Positions 8,888-16,440 of a stretch of DNA of 56,943 bases are shown here, in pieces. The position numbers were made by a program, and so were the translations under genes. This stretch comes from Myxococcales bacterium (GTDB lineage Bacteria; Myxococcota; Myxococcia; Myxococcales; JAKAPL01), in assembly GCA_021783235.1 (NCBI GenBank), contig JAJXUD010000027.1, forward strand, positions 1-56,943. Direction: 5' to 3'. The notes beneath the pieces were generated by a model. It saw only the letters and a list, made by a program, of their open reading frames with translations, was not told the origin of the DNA and made no database searches. Numbering within the stretch: position 1 is the first letter of the stretch; each line of letters starts with the position of its first letter.

Positions 8888-9115
8888 TCAGTGCGGCTCG
8901 GCCGGCTGCTCGGCGGCCCTCGCCTCGGGGAACTCGCCCTGGATCGCGACGCCGGCCGCGCGCAGGCTGTAGTAGAGGAGCCAGCGCTCGGCGGCGGTCA
9001 TCGAACTCGGGGGAAGCGCCTCCTCGATCTCGTGCACCGTGAGGACGCGGTGGCGGAGCCCCTTCGCGAAGAGCCGCTTGCGGGCCCGATGGCTCTGTCC
9101 GATCTGGTCGTTCAC
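8888..9115 (-). CDS. Stand-alone sigma-70 region 1.1-like small protein
   Basis: A 75-residue product with a GTG start. Its central part reads KGL...VLTVHEIEEALPPS...G-V-A-I-Q. This follows the pattern of sigma-70 region 1.1 (PF03979): a basic helix, L-T-x-x-E-[IV], then LP, a helix, and G-[IV]-x-[IV]. In housekeeping sigma factors this domain blocks DNA binding by free sigma. Here nothing else of a sigma factor follows, and the C-terminus is a short acidic tail. The gene lies between ftsH and grpE with 31-bp and 57-bp gaps, so it is probably co-transcribed with proteostasis genes. A role in modulating RNA polymerase is inference. The resemblance is by pattern only; a winged-helix or unrelated helical protein is the alternative. 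Confidence 0.6.
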   Translation of the reverse strand: MNDQIGQSHRARKRLFAKGLRHRVLTVHEIEEALPPSSMTAAERWLLYYSLRAAGVAIQGEFPEARAAEQPAEPH

Positions 9116-9146
9116 GGTTGAAAGGTAATCGCCGCGCTCGGCGTTT

Positions 9147-11144
9147 TCACGCGTGGTGCTCGGCCGGAGCGGCGCCCTCGGGCTCCTGGTCGGCCCCCCG
9201 GGCGCCGAGGATCCGCTCGATCTCCTCCTGCTCGATCACCTCCTGGGTGAGCAGCCGAGCGGCCATCTCGGAGAGCTTGTCGCGGTAGCGGCGCAGCACG
9301 CCGTGGGCGCGCTCGAGCCCCTCGGAGACGAGCTGGCGGACCTCGACGTCGATCTGCTGCGCGGTCCGCTCGCTGTAGGCGCCCGGCCCCGGCGGCATCG
9401 GCCCCGCGAGGAACGGCGAGCGCCGCTCCTCGGCGAGCGTCACGGGCCCGACGAGCTCGGACATGCCGTACTCGCGCACCATGGCCCTCGCGATCTCGGT
9501 CGCCTGCTTCAGGTCGTTCGACGCGCCCGTCGAGATCTCGCCGAAGACCGACTCCTCGGCGGCCCGGCCCCCGAGCAGCCCGGCGATCTTGTCGCGCAGC
9601 TCGGCCCGCGTCATGAGGTAGCGGTCCTCGAGCGGCATCTGCAGCGTGTAGCCGAGCGCCGCCACACCGCGCGGGATGATCGACACCTTGTGGACCGGCT
9701 GGCTGTGCGGGAGCATCCAGCCGACCAGGGCGTGGCCGCTCTCGTGGTAGGCCACGATCTCCTTCTCCTTCTCGTTGATCCGCCGCGTCTTCTTCTCGAG
9801 CCCCGCGACCACCCGCTCGATCGCCTCCTCGAAGTCGGCGAGCGTCACCCACTCGCGGCCGCGCCGCGCCGCGAGCAGCGCCCCCTCGTTGATGACGTTC
9901 GCGAGGTCGGCGCCCGCGAAGCCGGGGGTGTGCGAGGCGATCTTCTTCAGATCGGCGTCCGGCCCCAGGCGGACCGTCCGGCTGTGGATCTGGAGGATCT
10001 GCTCGCGGCCGCGCATGTCGGGCCGGTCGACGAGCACCTGCCGGTCGAAGCGGCCGGGGCGCAGGAGCGCCGGGTCGAGGATCTCGGGCCGGTTCGTGGC
10101 GGCGAGGATGATGAGCCCCACCCGCGCGTCGAAGCCGTCCATCTCGGCGAGCAGCTGGTTCAAGGTCTGCTCGCGCTCGTCGTGGCCGCCGACGAAGCCC
10201 GAGTTGCGGCTCTTGCCGATGGCGTCGAGCTCGTCGATGAAGATGATGCAGGGCGCCTTGGCGGCCGCCTGGGCGAAGAGATCGCGCACGCGCGCCGCCC
10301 CCACGCCCACGAACATCTCGACGAACTCGGAGCCCGAGAGCGAGAAGAAGGGCACGCCCGCCTCGCCGGCCACCGCCCGCGCGAGCAGGGTCTTGCCGGT
10401 GCCCGGGGGCCCGACCAGGAGGACGCCCTTCGGGATCTTGCCGCCGAGCCTGCGAAACTTCTCGGGCGTGCGGAGGAACTCGACGATCTCCTTGAGCTCG
10501 TCGACCGCCTCGTCGATGCCGGCCACGTCCTTGAAGCCGACGCCGGTGTTCGACTCGGCGTAGATCCGGGCCCGGGTCTTGCCGAAGCTCATCACGCCCG
10601 GCGGCCCCTGGCCGATGCCCGACTGCATGCGGCGCATCATCCAGACCCAGAAGAGCATCGCGAGGCCGACGGGAAGGATCCAGATCCAGAGCGCGTCGGA
10701 GAGCCCCGAGGGGGCCACCGCGTCGTAGCGGATCCCCTTCTCGTTCAGGATGGAGACGAGATCCTGCTGGTCGCCCGCCACCCGTGTGGCGAGCCAGGGG
10801 AGGCTCGCCTCGGGGCTCGGGCCGAAGCCCGGCGCGGCGGGCTTTCCGCCGGGCGTCGCCTGCGGCGTCGGCGCGGGCGCGGGCGCCGGCGTCGGGAAGC
10901 CCTTCACCCAGTCGCTGCCGATCTGGACCCGATCGAACTTCCCCTCGACCAGCGCCTTGCGGAGGTCCGAGTAGGCGACGTGCCGGACGCCCGCATCACT
11001 GAAGTAGGAGCGGAAGAGGAGAAAGCCGAGGATCGCGAGCGCGATCCAGGCGAGCGGTGAGCCGAGCTTGAGCTTCGGCGGCTGCGGCCGCTCGAGCTTC
11101 TTGCCCCGGGGATTGAGCCCCGGCGGTGTGTCCCCCATCGCCAT
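9147..11144 (-). CDS. ftsH: ATP-dependent zinc metalloprotease FtsH
   Basis: A 665-residue membrane AAA+ protease that degrades membrane and short-lived cytosolic proteins. TM1 spans about 31-46 and TM2 about 150-169. Between them is a periplasmic region with a Pro/Ala/Thr-rich insertion (about 84-112). Walker A is GPPGTGKT (245-252), Walker B is IIFIDELDA (300-308), and the second region of homology includes LRPGRFD (361-367). The zinc site is HESGH (467-471) with D544 in SNDLKQ. The ATG at 11144 has GGGAGG 5 nt upstream; the frame is open to 11306, but that extension is Pro/Arg-rich and not FtsH-like. The sigma-1.1-like gene, grpE and the DegP homologue follow. Confidence 0.97.
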   Translation of the reverse strand: MAMGDTPPGLNPRGKKLERPQPPKLKLGSPLAWIALAILGFLLFRSYFSDAGVRHVAYSDLRKALVEGKFDRVQIGSDWVKGFPTPAPAPAPTPQATPGGKPAAPGFGPSPEASLPWLATRVAGDQQDLVSILNEKGIRYDAVAPSGLSDALWIWILPVGLAMLFWVWMMRRMQSGIGQGPPGVMSFGKTRARIYAESNTGVGFKDVAGIDEAVDELKEIVEFLRTPEKFRRLGGKIPKGVLLVGPPGTGKTLLARAVAGEAGVPFFSLSGSEFVEMFVGVGAARVRDLFAQAAAKAPCIIFIDELDAIGKSRNSGFVGGHDEREQTLNQLLAEMDGFDARVGLIILAATNRPEILDPALLRPGRFDRQVLVDRPDMRGREQILQIHSRTVRLGPDADLKKIASHTPGFAGADLANVINEGALLAARRGREWVTLADFEEAIERVVAGLEKKTRRINEKEKEIVAYHESGHALVGWMLPHSQPVHKVSIIPRGVAALGYTLQMPLEDRYLMTRAELRDKIAGLLGGRAAEESVFGEISTGASNDLKQATEIARAMVREYGMSELVGPVTLAEERRSPFLAGPMPPGPGAYSERTAQQIDVEVRQLVSEGLERAHGVLRRYRDKLSEMAARLLTQEVIEQEEIERILGARGADQEPEGAAPAEHHA

Positions 11145-11196
11145 CCTCGCCTCCCAAGCGGACGGGCGTCGCCCCGTCCAGGATGCCACCGGCGAA

Positions 11197-11225
11197 AGCT
11201 GGGGCCCGGGCCCAAGTTGGGCAAG
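11197..11225 (-). promoter_or_regulatory. Possible sigma-32-type heat-shock promoter of ftsH
   Basis: On the minus strand CTTGCC (11225-11220), a 15-bp spacer and CCCCAGCT (11204-11197) resemble the Escherichia coli sigma-32 pattern CTTGAA / CCCCATnT, with seven of eight positions in the -10 element. It lies 52 nt upstream of the ftsH ATG. ftsH is a heat-shock gene in E. coli. GC-rich sequence yields CCCC blocks by chance, so confidence is low. The rest of 11145-11430 shows only a short CACCGGTG palindrome near 11268. Confidence 0.3.
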
Positions 11226-11430
11226 GAGGGGGGGGCCGGGCTTCCTGACGGACGCGACCATCCACACCGGTGGAGACAGGACGGACGGCCCCAGCGGGGA
11301 TCTCATGCGGCCGCTCGTGCGCAGGTACTTGCACCATGACGACCACGGGCTCCGTTACCCTGACCGCCGATCCAGCGCTCCCCTCCTTGCCTCGCTACCA
11401 AGGGTGACTAAGTATCTCTGGGACGCAAGC

Positions 11431-12786
11431 ATGCGACGGGCAACGCGGGCGTGTGGTTTCATGGTAGGGCTGCTCTTGGCCCTGGGGTGTGGTAGCTGGG
11501 CCGTTCCCGTCGGCTCCGGCGGACAGCCCGATGGGGGCCCCAACGGAACGGTCGGCGCGCGAGCTCCCGGCGGTGGCTCGGCGGCCGGCGGGACGCAGGG
11601 CGGCCTAGCCGGCTCCTCTGGCACCTCCACGGGAGGAAGTGCCACCACGGGCGCAAGCGGGCCGGGGAGTTCGACCGGCGGCGGGATGGGTTCCTCGTCC
11701 GGCTCCGCATCGGGCGGCTCGGCGTCGGGCGGCCCCTCCTCGGGCGGGTCATCCGGGGCATTCTCGTGCGCGGGAGCGGGACTGAGCATTGGGTCGCCGA
11801 CGGTGTACGACGTCCCACAATCTTTCTTCGGCAGCATCCCGGGGTGTGAAGCGACGAGCGATCAAACGGGTGACTTCGCTCTGACGATGATCGGCGATTC
11901 CGAAAGCGACACCTTCCTCCTTGCTCCGGGTGGAGCGCTCGAGGGTGTGGTCCAGGCGATCGATTATTTCCCGACCGGACAGCCGAGCGGCTTCGAGGGA
12001 GTAGCCGGCCCACTTCAGTGGTGGGGCCGTGCGCCCCCACCTTCGGGAACGTACGAGCTCCTGGCGTTCGGGGGCGACGGCAAGCAGGCATCCAACGTTG
12101 CGCTGCCTTCCCCGGTGGGCTCGTATTCGCCTGACCCACTTGGCGGTCTGGTGGTCCTCGCGTACTCCAATGGGGCGGCCAGCCAGGTTCTTTCTTACGA
12201 CGTCGCGGGGAACCAACGATGGGCGTTCTCGATCGCCGAATCGGCGACGACAGGGATCCTGGGCGTCGACGTTCGAGGCAACACGCTCCTTCTCCTCGTC
12301 GGCGTGGGCGGGTATGCCCCAGGCATCGAGGGTCGCTGGATCGATTCCAAGGGCAGCGCCGGCTCCCCATTCGCCGCGGGCGCCAGCCTCGGAACACTAT
12401 TCCCGCGCCTTGGCGGAGGCCTTTTCCTGGCCGATGGCGCCAACTGGACTGAATTTCCAGCTCTATCCACCGCGCCCGAGAATGCCCCCACCTGGTTGCA
12501 GCAGCGACCGCACGTGGCGCTCCAGATCGTCGAGGGAGGACAAGGCTACGGTATCGTGCCGGTGTCCGAGGTCCGCATTCACGGCTACTGCGACCAGTAC
12601 GTCGAGGTCGTCGACCAGAGTGGCGCCTCCTGCGGGAAGGCTCAGCTGCCCGAGGTGTACGAGTTCTGCAACGCTTCGTTGGGCCTCGATGGAACGCTGT
12701 TCCAGGCGATGTCTCCGACACAGGCGAACTGCGGAGCCAACGGGTGCGCCTGCGCCTGGCAGATTTGGCCAGGACTTCTTCGCTGA
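11431..12786 (+). CDS. Secreted lipoprotein with Ser/Gly-rich linker, unknown function
   Basis: A 451-residue product. The ATG at 11431 begins a lipoprotein signal peptide with lipobox LALGC. A low-complexity Gly/Ser/Thr linker of about 90 residues follows. The C-terminal domain (about 110-451) has recurring short strands ending in aromatic or Gly residues (LLAFGGDG, LVVLAYSNG, LLLLVGVGG, LGLDGTLFQA), as in beta-propeller-like surface proteins. It has only a few cysteines. It reads with more A/T at third codon positions than its neighbours. The family is not recognised. It is monocistronic by position and divergent from ftsH. The 212 bp after its stop hold nothing identified. Confidence 0.72.
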   Translation: MRRATRACGFMVGLLLALGCGSWAVPVGSGGQPDGGPNGTVGARAPGGGSAAGGTQGGLAGSSGTSTGGSATTGASGPGSSTGGGMGSSSGSASGGSASGGPSSGGSSGAFSCAGAGLSIGSPTVYDVPQSFFGSIPGCEATSDQTGDFALTMIGDSESDTFLLAPGGALEGVVQAIDYFPTGQPSGFEGVAGPLQWWGRAPPPSGTYELLAFGGDGKQASNVALPSPVGSYSPDPLGGLVVLAYSNGAASQVLSYDVAGNQRWAFSIAESATTGILGVDVRGNTLLLLVGVGGYAPGIEGRWIDSKGSAGSPFAAGASLGTLFPRLGGGLFLADGANWTEFPALSTAPENAPTWLQQRPHVALQIVEGGQGYGIVPVSEVRIHGYCDQYVEVVDQSGASCGKAQLPEVYEFCNASLGLDGTLFQAMSPTQANCGANGCACAWQIWPGLLR

Positions 12787-12998
12787 TGGTCATTTCCGGA
12801 ATCGGGGCCTGTGATGAGGCCGCGTTACCGCGGCGTGACGAGCGCGACCGACGGCAATCGCAATCCATCTCCGGAAGACCCATCGAAGAGCTCGAGCGCA
12901 AGACGTTCATCGAGGATCGGGGGTAGCGAGCGCCCGGGAACGGGGGGCCACGCCACCGTCACCGGCGATCTCTCGAGGTCGTCACCCGCTCGCGGCCG

Positions 12999-14099
12999 TC
13001 AGCTCCCGCAGTTCGGCTCGCAGACGGGGTACTCACCGCTCCCGCCGCAGCGGCCGTTCTCGCAGGCCGCCCCACCCGTGCAGATCTCCCCCGCACCGAG
13101 CAGGCTGCACAGCCCCGCCACGCAGCCCCCCGCGAGGCAGGGCGCTCCGTTCACGCACGCCCCACCGAGCCCCGGCATCGGGAGGCAGCCCCCGTCCGGC
13201 CCGCACCACTCCGCCTCGAGGCACATCCCCCCGTCCTGTCCGAGGACGCAGGGCCCCCCGGGGACGAACGGCTCGCAGAGGCTCCCCCCGTCCGGCGTCA
13301 GCCCGCAGCCGAGGCCGGCGGCGCAGCCCCCGGCGCTGCAGGGGGCGCCCGCGTCGGCGCGCGGCGCGCAGTTGCCGCCCTGACAATAGAGGCCGTCGGC
13401 GCAGTCGGCCGCCCCGCCGCAGACGCCGCCGTCGGGGGCGGGCGGCAGGCAGTCGCCCTGCTGGCACGTGAGCCCCACCGTGCAGGCGGCCGCCGTCACG
13501 TAGCAGGGCTGCCCCAGGGTGGACGGCTGGTCGCAGCTCGTGCCGTCGCAGATCCCCTGCTGGCAGGGGGCGCCGTAGGCGCTCGGGCCACAGGGCCCTC
13601 CGATCCCGGGTTCGGTCGTGCAGAGGCCGCACGGCGCGTCGCCGCTCAGCCGCTCGCAGAAGAGGCCGAGGCCGCAGGTCAGCGGGTCGTCGCAGCGGTC
13701 GCCCTGGGCGAGGGAGCCCCAGGCCAGCGGGCCGCAGCCGCTCGGCGCGTCCGGCGCGAGGTTGCAGGGCTGGGAGCCGCGGAAGGCCGTCTCGCAGGCG
13801 ACGGCGCTCGCGCTGTAGGCGAGCAGCCCCGCGTCGAAGGCGGCCTCCTCGTGCGCGGTGGCGCCGGCGCAGAGCGCCTTCGCCCAGGCGGCCTCGTCCT
13901 GCGCGGCCAGCCGGCCGCAGCGGACCTCGAGCGCGCCGAGGGCCTGCGAGAGCTCCGCGCAGGCCGCCGCGGGCGAGAGCGCCGGGCTCGGGAGGGGGCT
14001 CGCACCCCCGTCCGCACCCCCGTCGGGGGCGCCCCCGTGGGCGGCGCAGCCCAGGAGCAGCGGCAACCAGAAGAGCGACCTCGCGAGCGGCGTTCGCAC
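12999..14099 (-). CDS. Cys-rich lipoprotein with tandem short disulfide repeats
   Basis: A 366-residue product. The GTG at 14099 gives a signal peptide with lipobox LLLGCAA, followed by an Asp/Gly/Ala-rich linker. An N-terminal helical region (about 40-120) is followed by a long Cys-rich part of roughly 20-residue units built from C-x(4-6)-C and G-x-C elements (such as QGICDGTSC, GGVCGGAADCADG, CSAGGC). This matches the Cys-rich, Asp-Gly-Gly-rich exported proteins common in myxobacterial genomes. It is probably surface-exposed; the function is unknown. It is divergent from lexA, and on its own strand a possible -10 (TATAGC) lies 12 nt before the start. It may have additional upstream starts. 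Confidence 0.78.
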   Translation of the reverse strand: MRTPLARSLFWLPLLLGCAAHGGAPDGGADGGASPLPSPALSPAAACAELSQALGALEVRCGRLAAQDEAAWAKALCAGATAHEEAAFDAGLLAYSASAVACETAFRGSQPCNLAPDAPSGCGPLAWGSLAQGDRCDDPLTCGLGLFCERLSGDAPCGLCTTEPGIGGPCGPSAYGAPCQQGICDGTSCDQPSTLGQPCYVTAAACTVGLTCQQGDCLPPAPDGGVCGGAADCADGLYCQGGNCAPRADAGAPCSAGGCAAGLGCGLTPDGGSLCEPFVPGGPCVLGQDGGMCLEAEWCGPDGGCLPMPGLGGACVNGAPCLAGGCVAGLCSLLGAGEICTGGAACENGRCGGSGEYPVCEPNCGS

Positions 14100-14102
14100 G
14101 GC

Positions 14103-14153
14103 TTGACAGCTATACACACGTTCCACTAGCGTGTCTGCTGAACGGGCGTCCCA
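14103..14153 (+). promoter_or_regulatory. lexA promoter with probable LexA operator
   Basis: TTGACA (14103-14108) is followed after 18 bp by TAGCGT (14127-14132). Immediately downstream, GCTGAACGGGCGTCCCA (14137-14153) matches 14 of 17 positions of the reverse complement of the Myxococcus-type LexA box CTRHAMRYBYGTTCAGS; all mismatches are in one half-site. An operator at the transcription start would give autorepression, as is usual for lexA. The consensus is from memory of Myxococcus xanthus work, and the match was made by eye. Confidence 0.55.
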
Positions 14154-14189
14154 TCGGACGCTCCCGTCACGAGCGCCCCAAGGCTCCCC

Positions 14190-14867
14190 ATGAGCGTCCA
14201 CCCGATCGAACCCCCAGAGCTGACCGAGCGGCAGCGCGAGATCCTCCGCTTCATCCAGAAGGCGCGCGGCGAGCGCGGCTACCCGCCGACCATCCGCGAG
14301 ATCGGCGCCGAGGTGGGGCTGCGCAGCACGAACGGCGTGGCCGAGCACCTCCGCTCGCTCATCCGCAAGGGCTACCTCGAGAAGGAGGAGATGAAGTCGC
14401 GGGCGCTCACGCCGACGCCGAAGGGGCTCTCGGCGCTCGGGGACGGCTGGCGGCCGAAGGCCTTCCTCACCGGCGCCGTCGAGGTGCCGCTCGTCGGCAA
14501 GGTCGCGGCCGGGCTCCCGGCGCTCGCCGAGGAGAACATCGAGGAGGTCGTCCGACTGGACAGCTACTTCCTCGGGGGCGGCCGGCGGGTCTTCGCCCTC
14601 AAGGTCGAGGGCGAGTCGATGATCGGCGACGGCATCTTCGACGGCGACATCGTCTTCGTGCGGCAGCAGGAGAGCTGCGACCCGGGCGACATGGTGGTGG
14701 CCATCATCGAGGGCGAGGCGACCGTCAAGCGCTACTACCCCGAGAAGGACCGGATCCGGCTCCAGCCGTCCAACCCCGCCATGGCCCCCATCTACGTCCG
14801 CAAGGCGGAGTTCAAGCGCGGCCACATCGCGGGGCTCGTCGTCGGGGTCTACCGCAAGGTCCGGTAG
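14190..14867 (+). CDS. lexA: LexA repressor (SOS response regulator)
   Basis: A 225-residue LexA. The N-terminal winged helix (about 11-80) has ERQREILRFI and the recognition region REIGAEVGLRSTNGV. The C-terminal S24 autopeptidase domain has the cleavage site A107-G108 (KVAAGLP), the nucleophile S143 in VEGESMIGDGI and the general base K180 in GEATVKRYY. RecA-stimulated self-cleavage should derepress SOS genes, including lexA itself through the box upstream. The amidohydrolase gene starts 6 nt after its stop, so the two are likely co-transcribed. That pairing is not a typical SOS arrangement. Confidence 0.97.
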   Translation: MSVHPIEPPELTERQREILRFIQKARGERGYPPTIREIGAEVGLRSTNGVAEHLRSLIRKGYLEKEEMKSRALTPTPKGLSALGDGWRPKAFLTGAVEVPLVGKVAAGLPALAEENIEEVVRLDSYFLGGGRRVFALKVEGESMIGDGIFDGDIVFVRQQESCDPGDMVVAIIEGEATVKRYYPEKDRIRLQPSNPAMAPIYVRKAEFKRGHIAGLVVGVYRKVR

Positions 14868-14873
14868 CCCCCG

Positions 14874-15758
14874 GTGCGCGCTCCGACCGGCGGCGGCCTC
14901 CCCCTCGAACCGGAGGGAGAGTGGGTCCAGGGCCTCGGCCCCATCGCCGACGCGCACGTCCACCTCTTCCCGCCCGGCGTCTTCGAGGCGATCTGGCGCT
15001 GGTTCGACCGCTACGCCTGGAACATCCGCTACCGGCTCCACGCCGAGCAGGTCCTCGAGTTCCTGCGGGCCCGGGGCGTGCGGCGGATGGTCGGGCTCTG
15101 CTACTCCCACAAGCCCGGCCTCGCGCCCGTGCTGAACCGGTTCATGGCCGAGCTCGGCGCGGCCCACCCCGAGCTCCTGCCGCTCGGCACCGTCTTGCCC
15201 GGCGAACCCGACGCCGAGGCGATCGTCCGCGAGGCGCTCGGGCCGCTGCGGCTGCGCGGCCTCAAGATCCACTGCCACGTCCAGCGGATCGCGCCGGACG
15301 ATCCGCGGCTCGACCCCGTCTACGCGCTCGCCGCCGCGGCGGGCCGGCCCGTCGTCATCCACGCGGGCCGCGAGCCCTCCTTCGCCGCCTACGGCGTCGA
15401 CGTGCGGGCCCTCTGCGGCGCCGACCAGATCGACCGGCTGCTGCGCCGCCACCCGAAGCTCGAGCTCGTCGTGCCCCACCTCGGCGTCGACGAGTACCCC
15501 GAGTACGCCGCGCTGCTCGACCGCCACGAGCGGCTCTGGCTCGACACGACCATGGCGATCGCGGGCTACTTCCCGGGGATGGCGCCGCCCCCGGAGCTCT
15601 TCCCGGGCCGAGCGCGGCGGCTGCTCTACGGCACGGATTTCCCGAACATTCCCTACGCCTGGGACCGGGAGCTGCGCCAGATCGCGCTCGCGAAGCTGAG
15701 CGCCGAGGAGCGGCGGGCGCTGCTCTGGGACAACGCCCTCGCGCTCTTCGATCGGTAG
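14874..15758 (+). CDS. Amidohydrolase-family metal-dependent hydrolase (Amidohydro_2)
   Basis: A 294-residue TIM-barrel hydrolase with a GTG start 6 nt after lexA. Metal-binding motifs run in family order: DAHVHLF (H28, H30), LKIHCHVQ, VVIHAGREP, VVPHLGVDEYPE and YGTDFPNIPYAWD, the last carrying the strand-8 aspartate. This fits the amidohydrolase-2 / TatD-like group. The substrate is unknown. Co-transcription with lexA could mean SOS-linked expression; that is inference from spacing. Confidence 0.88.
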   Translation: MRAPTGGGLPLEPEGEWVQGLGPIADAHVHLFPPGVFEAIWRWFDRYAWNIRYRLHAEQVLEFLRARGVRRMVGLCYSHKPGLAPVLNRFMAELGAAHPELLPLGTVLPGEPDAEAIVREALGPLRLRGLKIHCHVQRIAPDDPRLDPVYALAAAAGRPVVIHAGREPSFAAYGVDVRALCGADQIDRLLRRHPKLELVVPHLGVDEYPEYAALLDRHERLWLDTTMAIAGYFPGMAPPPELFPGRARRLLYGTDFPNIPYAWDRELRQIALAKLSAEERRALLWDNALALFDR

Positions 15759-15974
15759 CTCGGGGGCGGTCGCTCAGCGCGGTAGCGCCGCCGACGGGTC
15801 TCGCGCTTGGAATCCGGGCTTTGGCGAGGCAAACCGCCGGATTCGCTCGAGCGCGACGACCCATCGCCCCCTCCCCCAGTTGACGGATGTTCGGCGGCGC
15901 CCGGCTCCGGTAATCTCCTCCTCGGACACTCGGATGCGACGCCCGGAGGCGCCGCGCTGCGAAAGGGAAATCCC

Positions 15975-16220
15975 ATGAAGAGCCTGACCAAGATGAACCG
16001 GAAGAACCGCGGGCAGGGCATGACGGAGTACATCATCATCGTCGCCCTCATCGCCATCGCGGCGGTCGCCGTCGTCACCGCCTTCGGCAACAACATCCGC
16101 AACCTCTTCGGCGCTTCGACCGACGTCCTCGCCGGCGCGCCCAAGGGCACGAACAACGCGAACTCGGTCACGGTCGGCTCGAAGAACCTCAAGGACTTCT
16201 CGGACGAGACCAAGAACTAA
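15975..16220 (+). CDS. Flp-type (type IVb) pilin
   Basis: An 81-residue prepilin. A short basic leader ends in NRKNRG; cleavage there gives a mature N-terminus QGMTEY with Glu5-Tyr6, the Flp pilin signature. A hydrophobic helix follows (IIIVALIAIAAVAVV), then a small Gly/Asn/Ser-rich tail. It would be processed by a prepilin peptidase and exported by a Tad-type system. No tad or rcp genes, TadV or other pilin is within the window, so it is isolated. An A/G-rich ribosome-binding site (GAAAGGGAAA) precedes the ATG. A strong terminator follows 27 bp after the stop, so this is a single-gene transcript, common for abundant pilins. Confidence 0.88.
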   Translation: MKSLTKMNRKNRGQGMTEYIIIVALIAIAAVAVVTAFGNNIRNLFGASTDVLAGAPKGTNNANSVTVGSKNLKDFSDETKN

Positions 16221-16247
16221 CGCTCGTCTCGCCGGCGCATCCATCGG

Positions 16248-16278
16248 GGCGGCCCGTTCGCGGGCCGCCTCTTTTTTT
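16248..16278 (+). terminator. Rho-independent terminator after the pilin gene
   Basis: GGCGGCCCG (16248-16256) and CGGGCCGCC (16261-16269) form a perfect 9-bp stem closed by a TTCG tetraloop. The sequence continues TC and seven T (16272-16278). It is the clearest intrinsic terminator in the window. Confidence 0.95.
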
Positions 16279-16440
16279 GGCCCTCCTCTCGACCTGCGCC
16301 AGCGCTCCTCGGCCCGCTCCTCGGCCGAGATCGAGCCGCGACCCCGGCCGCGCGGTCGACCAGCGGGCGAATGGCCTTCCAGCCAGCCACGGGTCGAGCC
16401 TCGAGCGGCTCGATTGCGGCGGCGCGCCGGCGCGTGCAAG

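Noticed and set aside
11145-11430. CIRCE element or HrcA operator before ftsH
   Set aside because: No TTAGCACTC-N9-GAGTGCTAA pattern; only a short CACCGGTG palindrome is present.
12787-12998. Short plus-strand frames after the lipoprotein
   Set aside because: Fewer than 70 residues for the shortest, no ribosome-binding site, no recognisable motif; larger ones are shadows of the Cys-rich gene.
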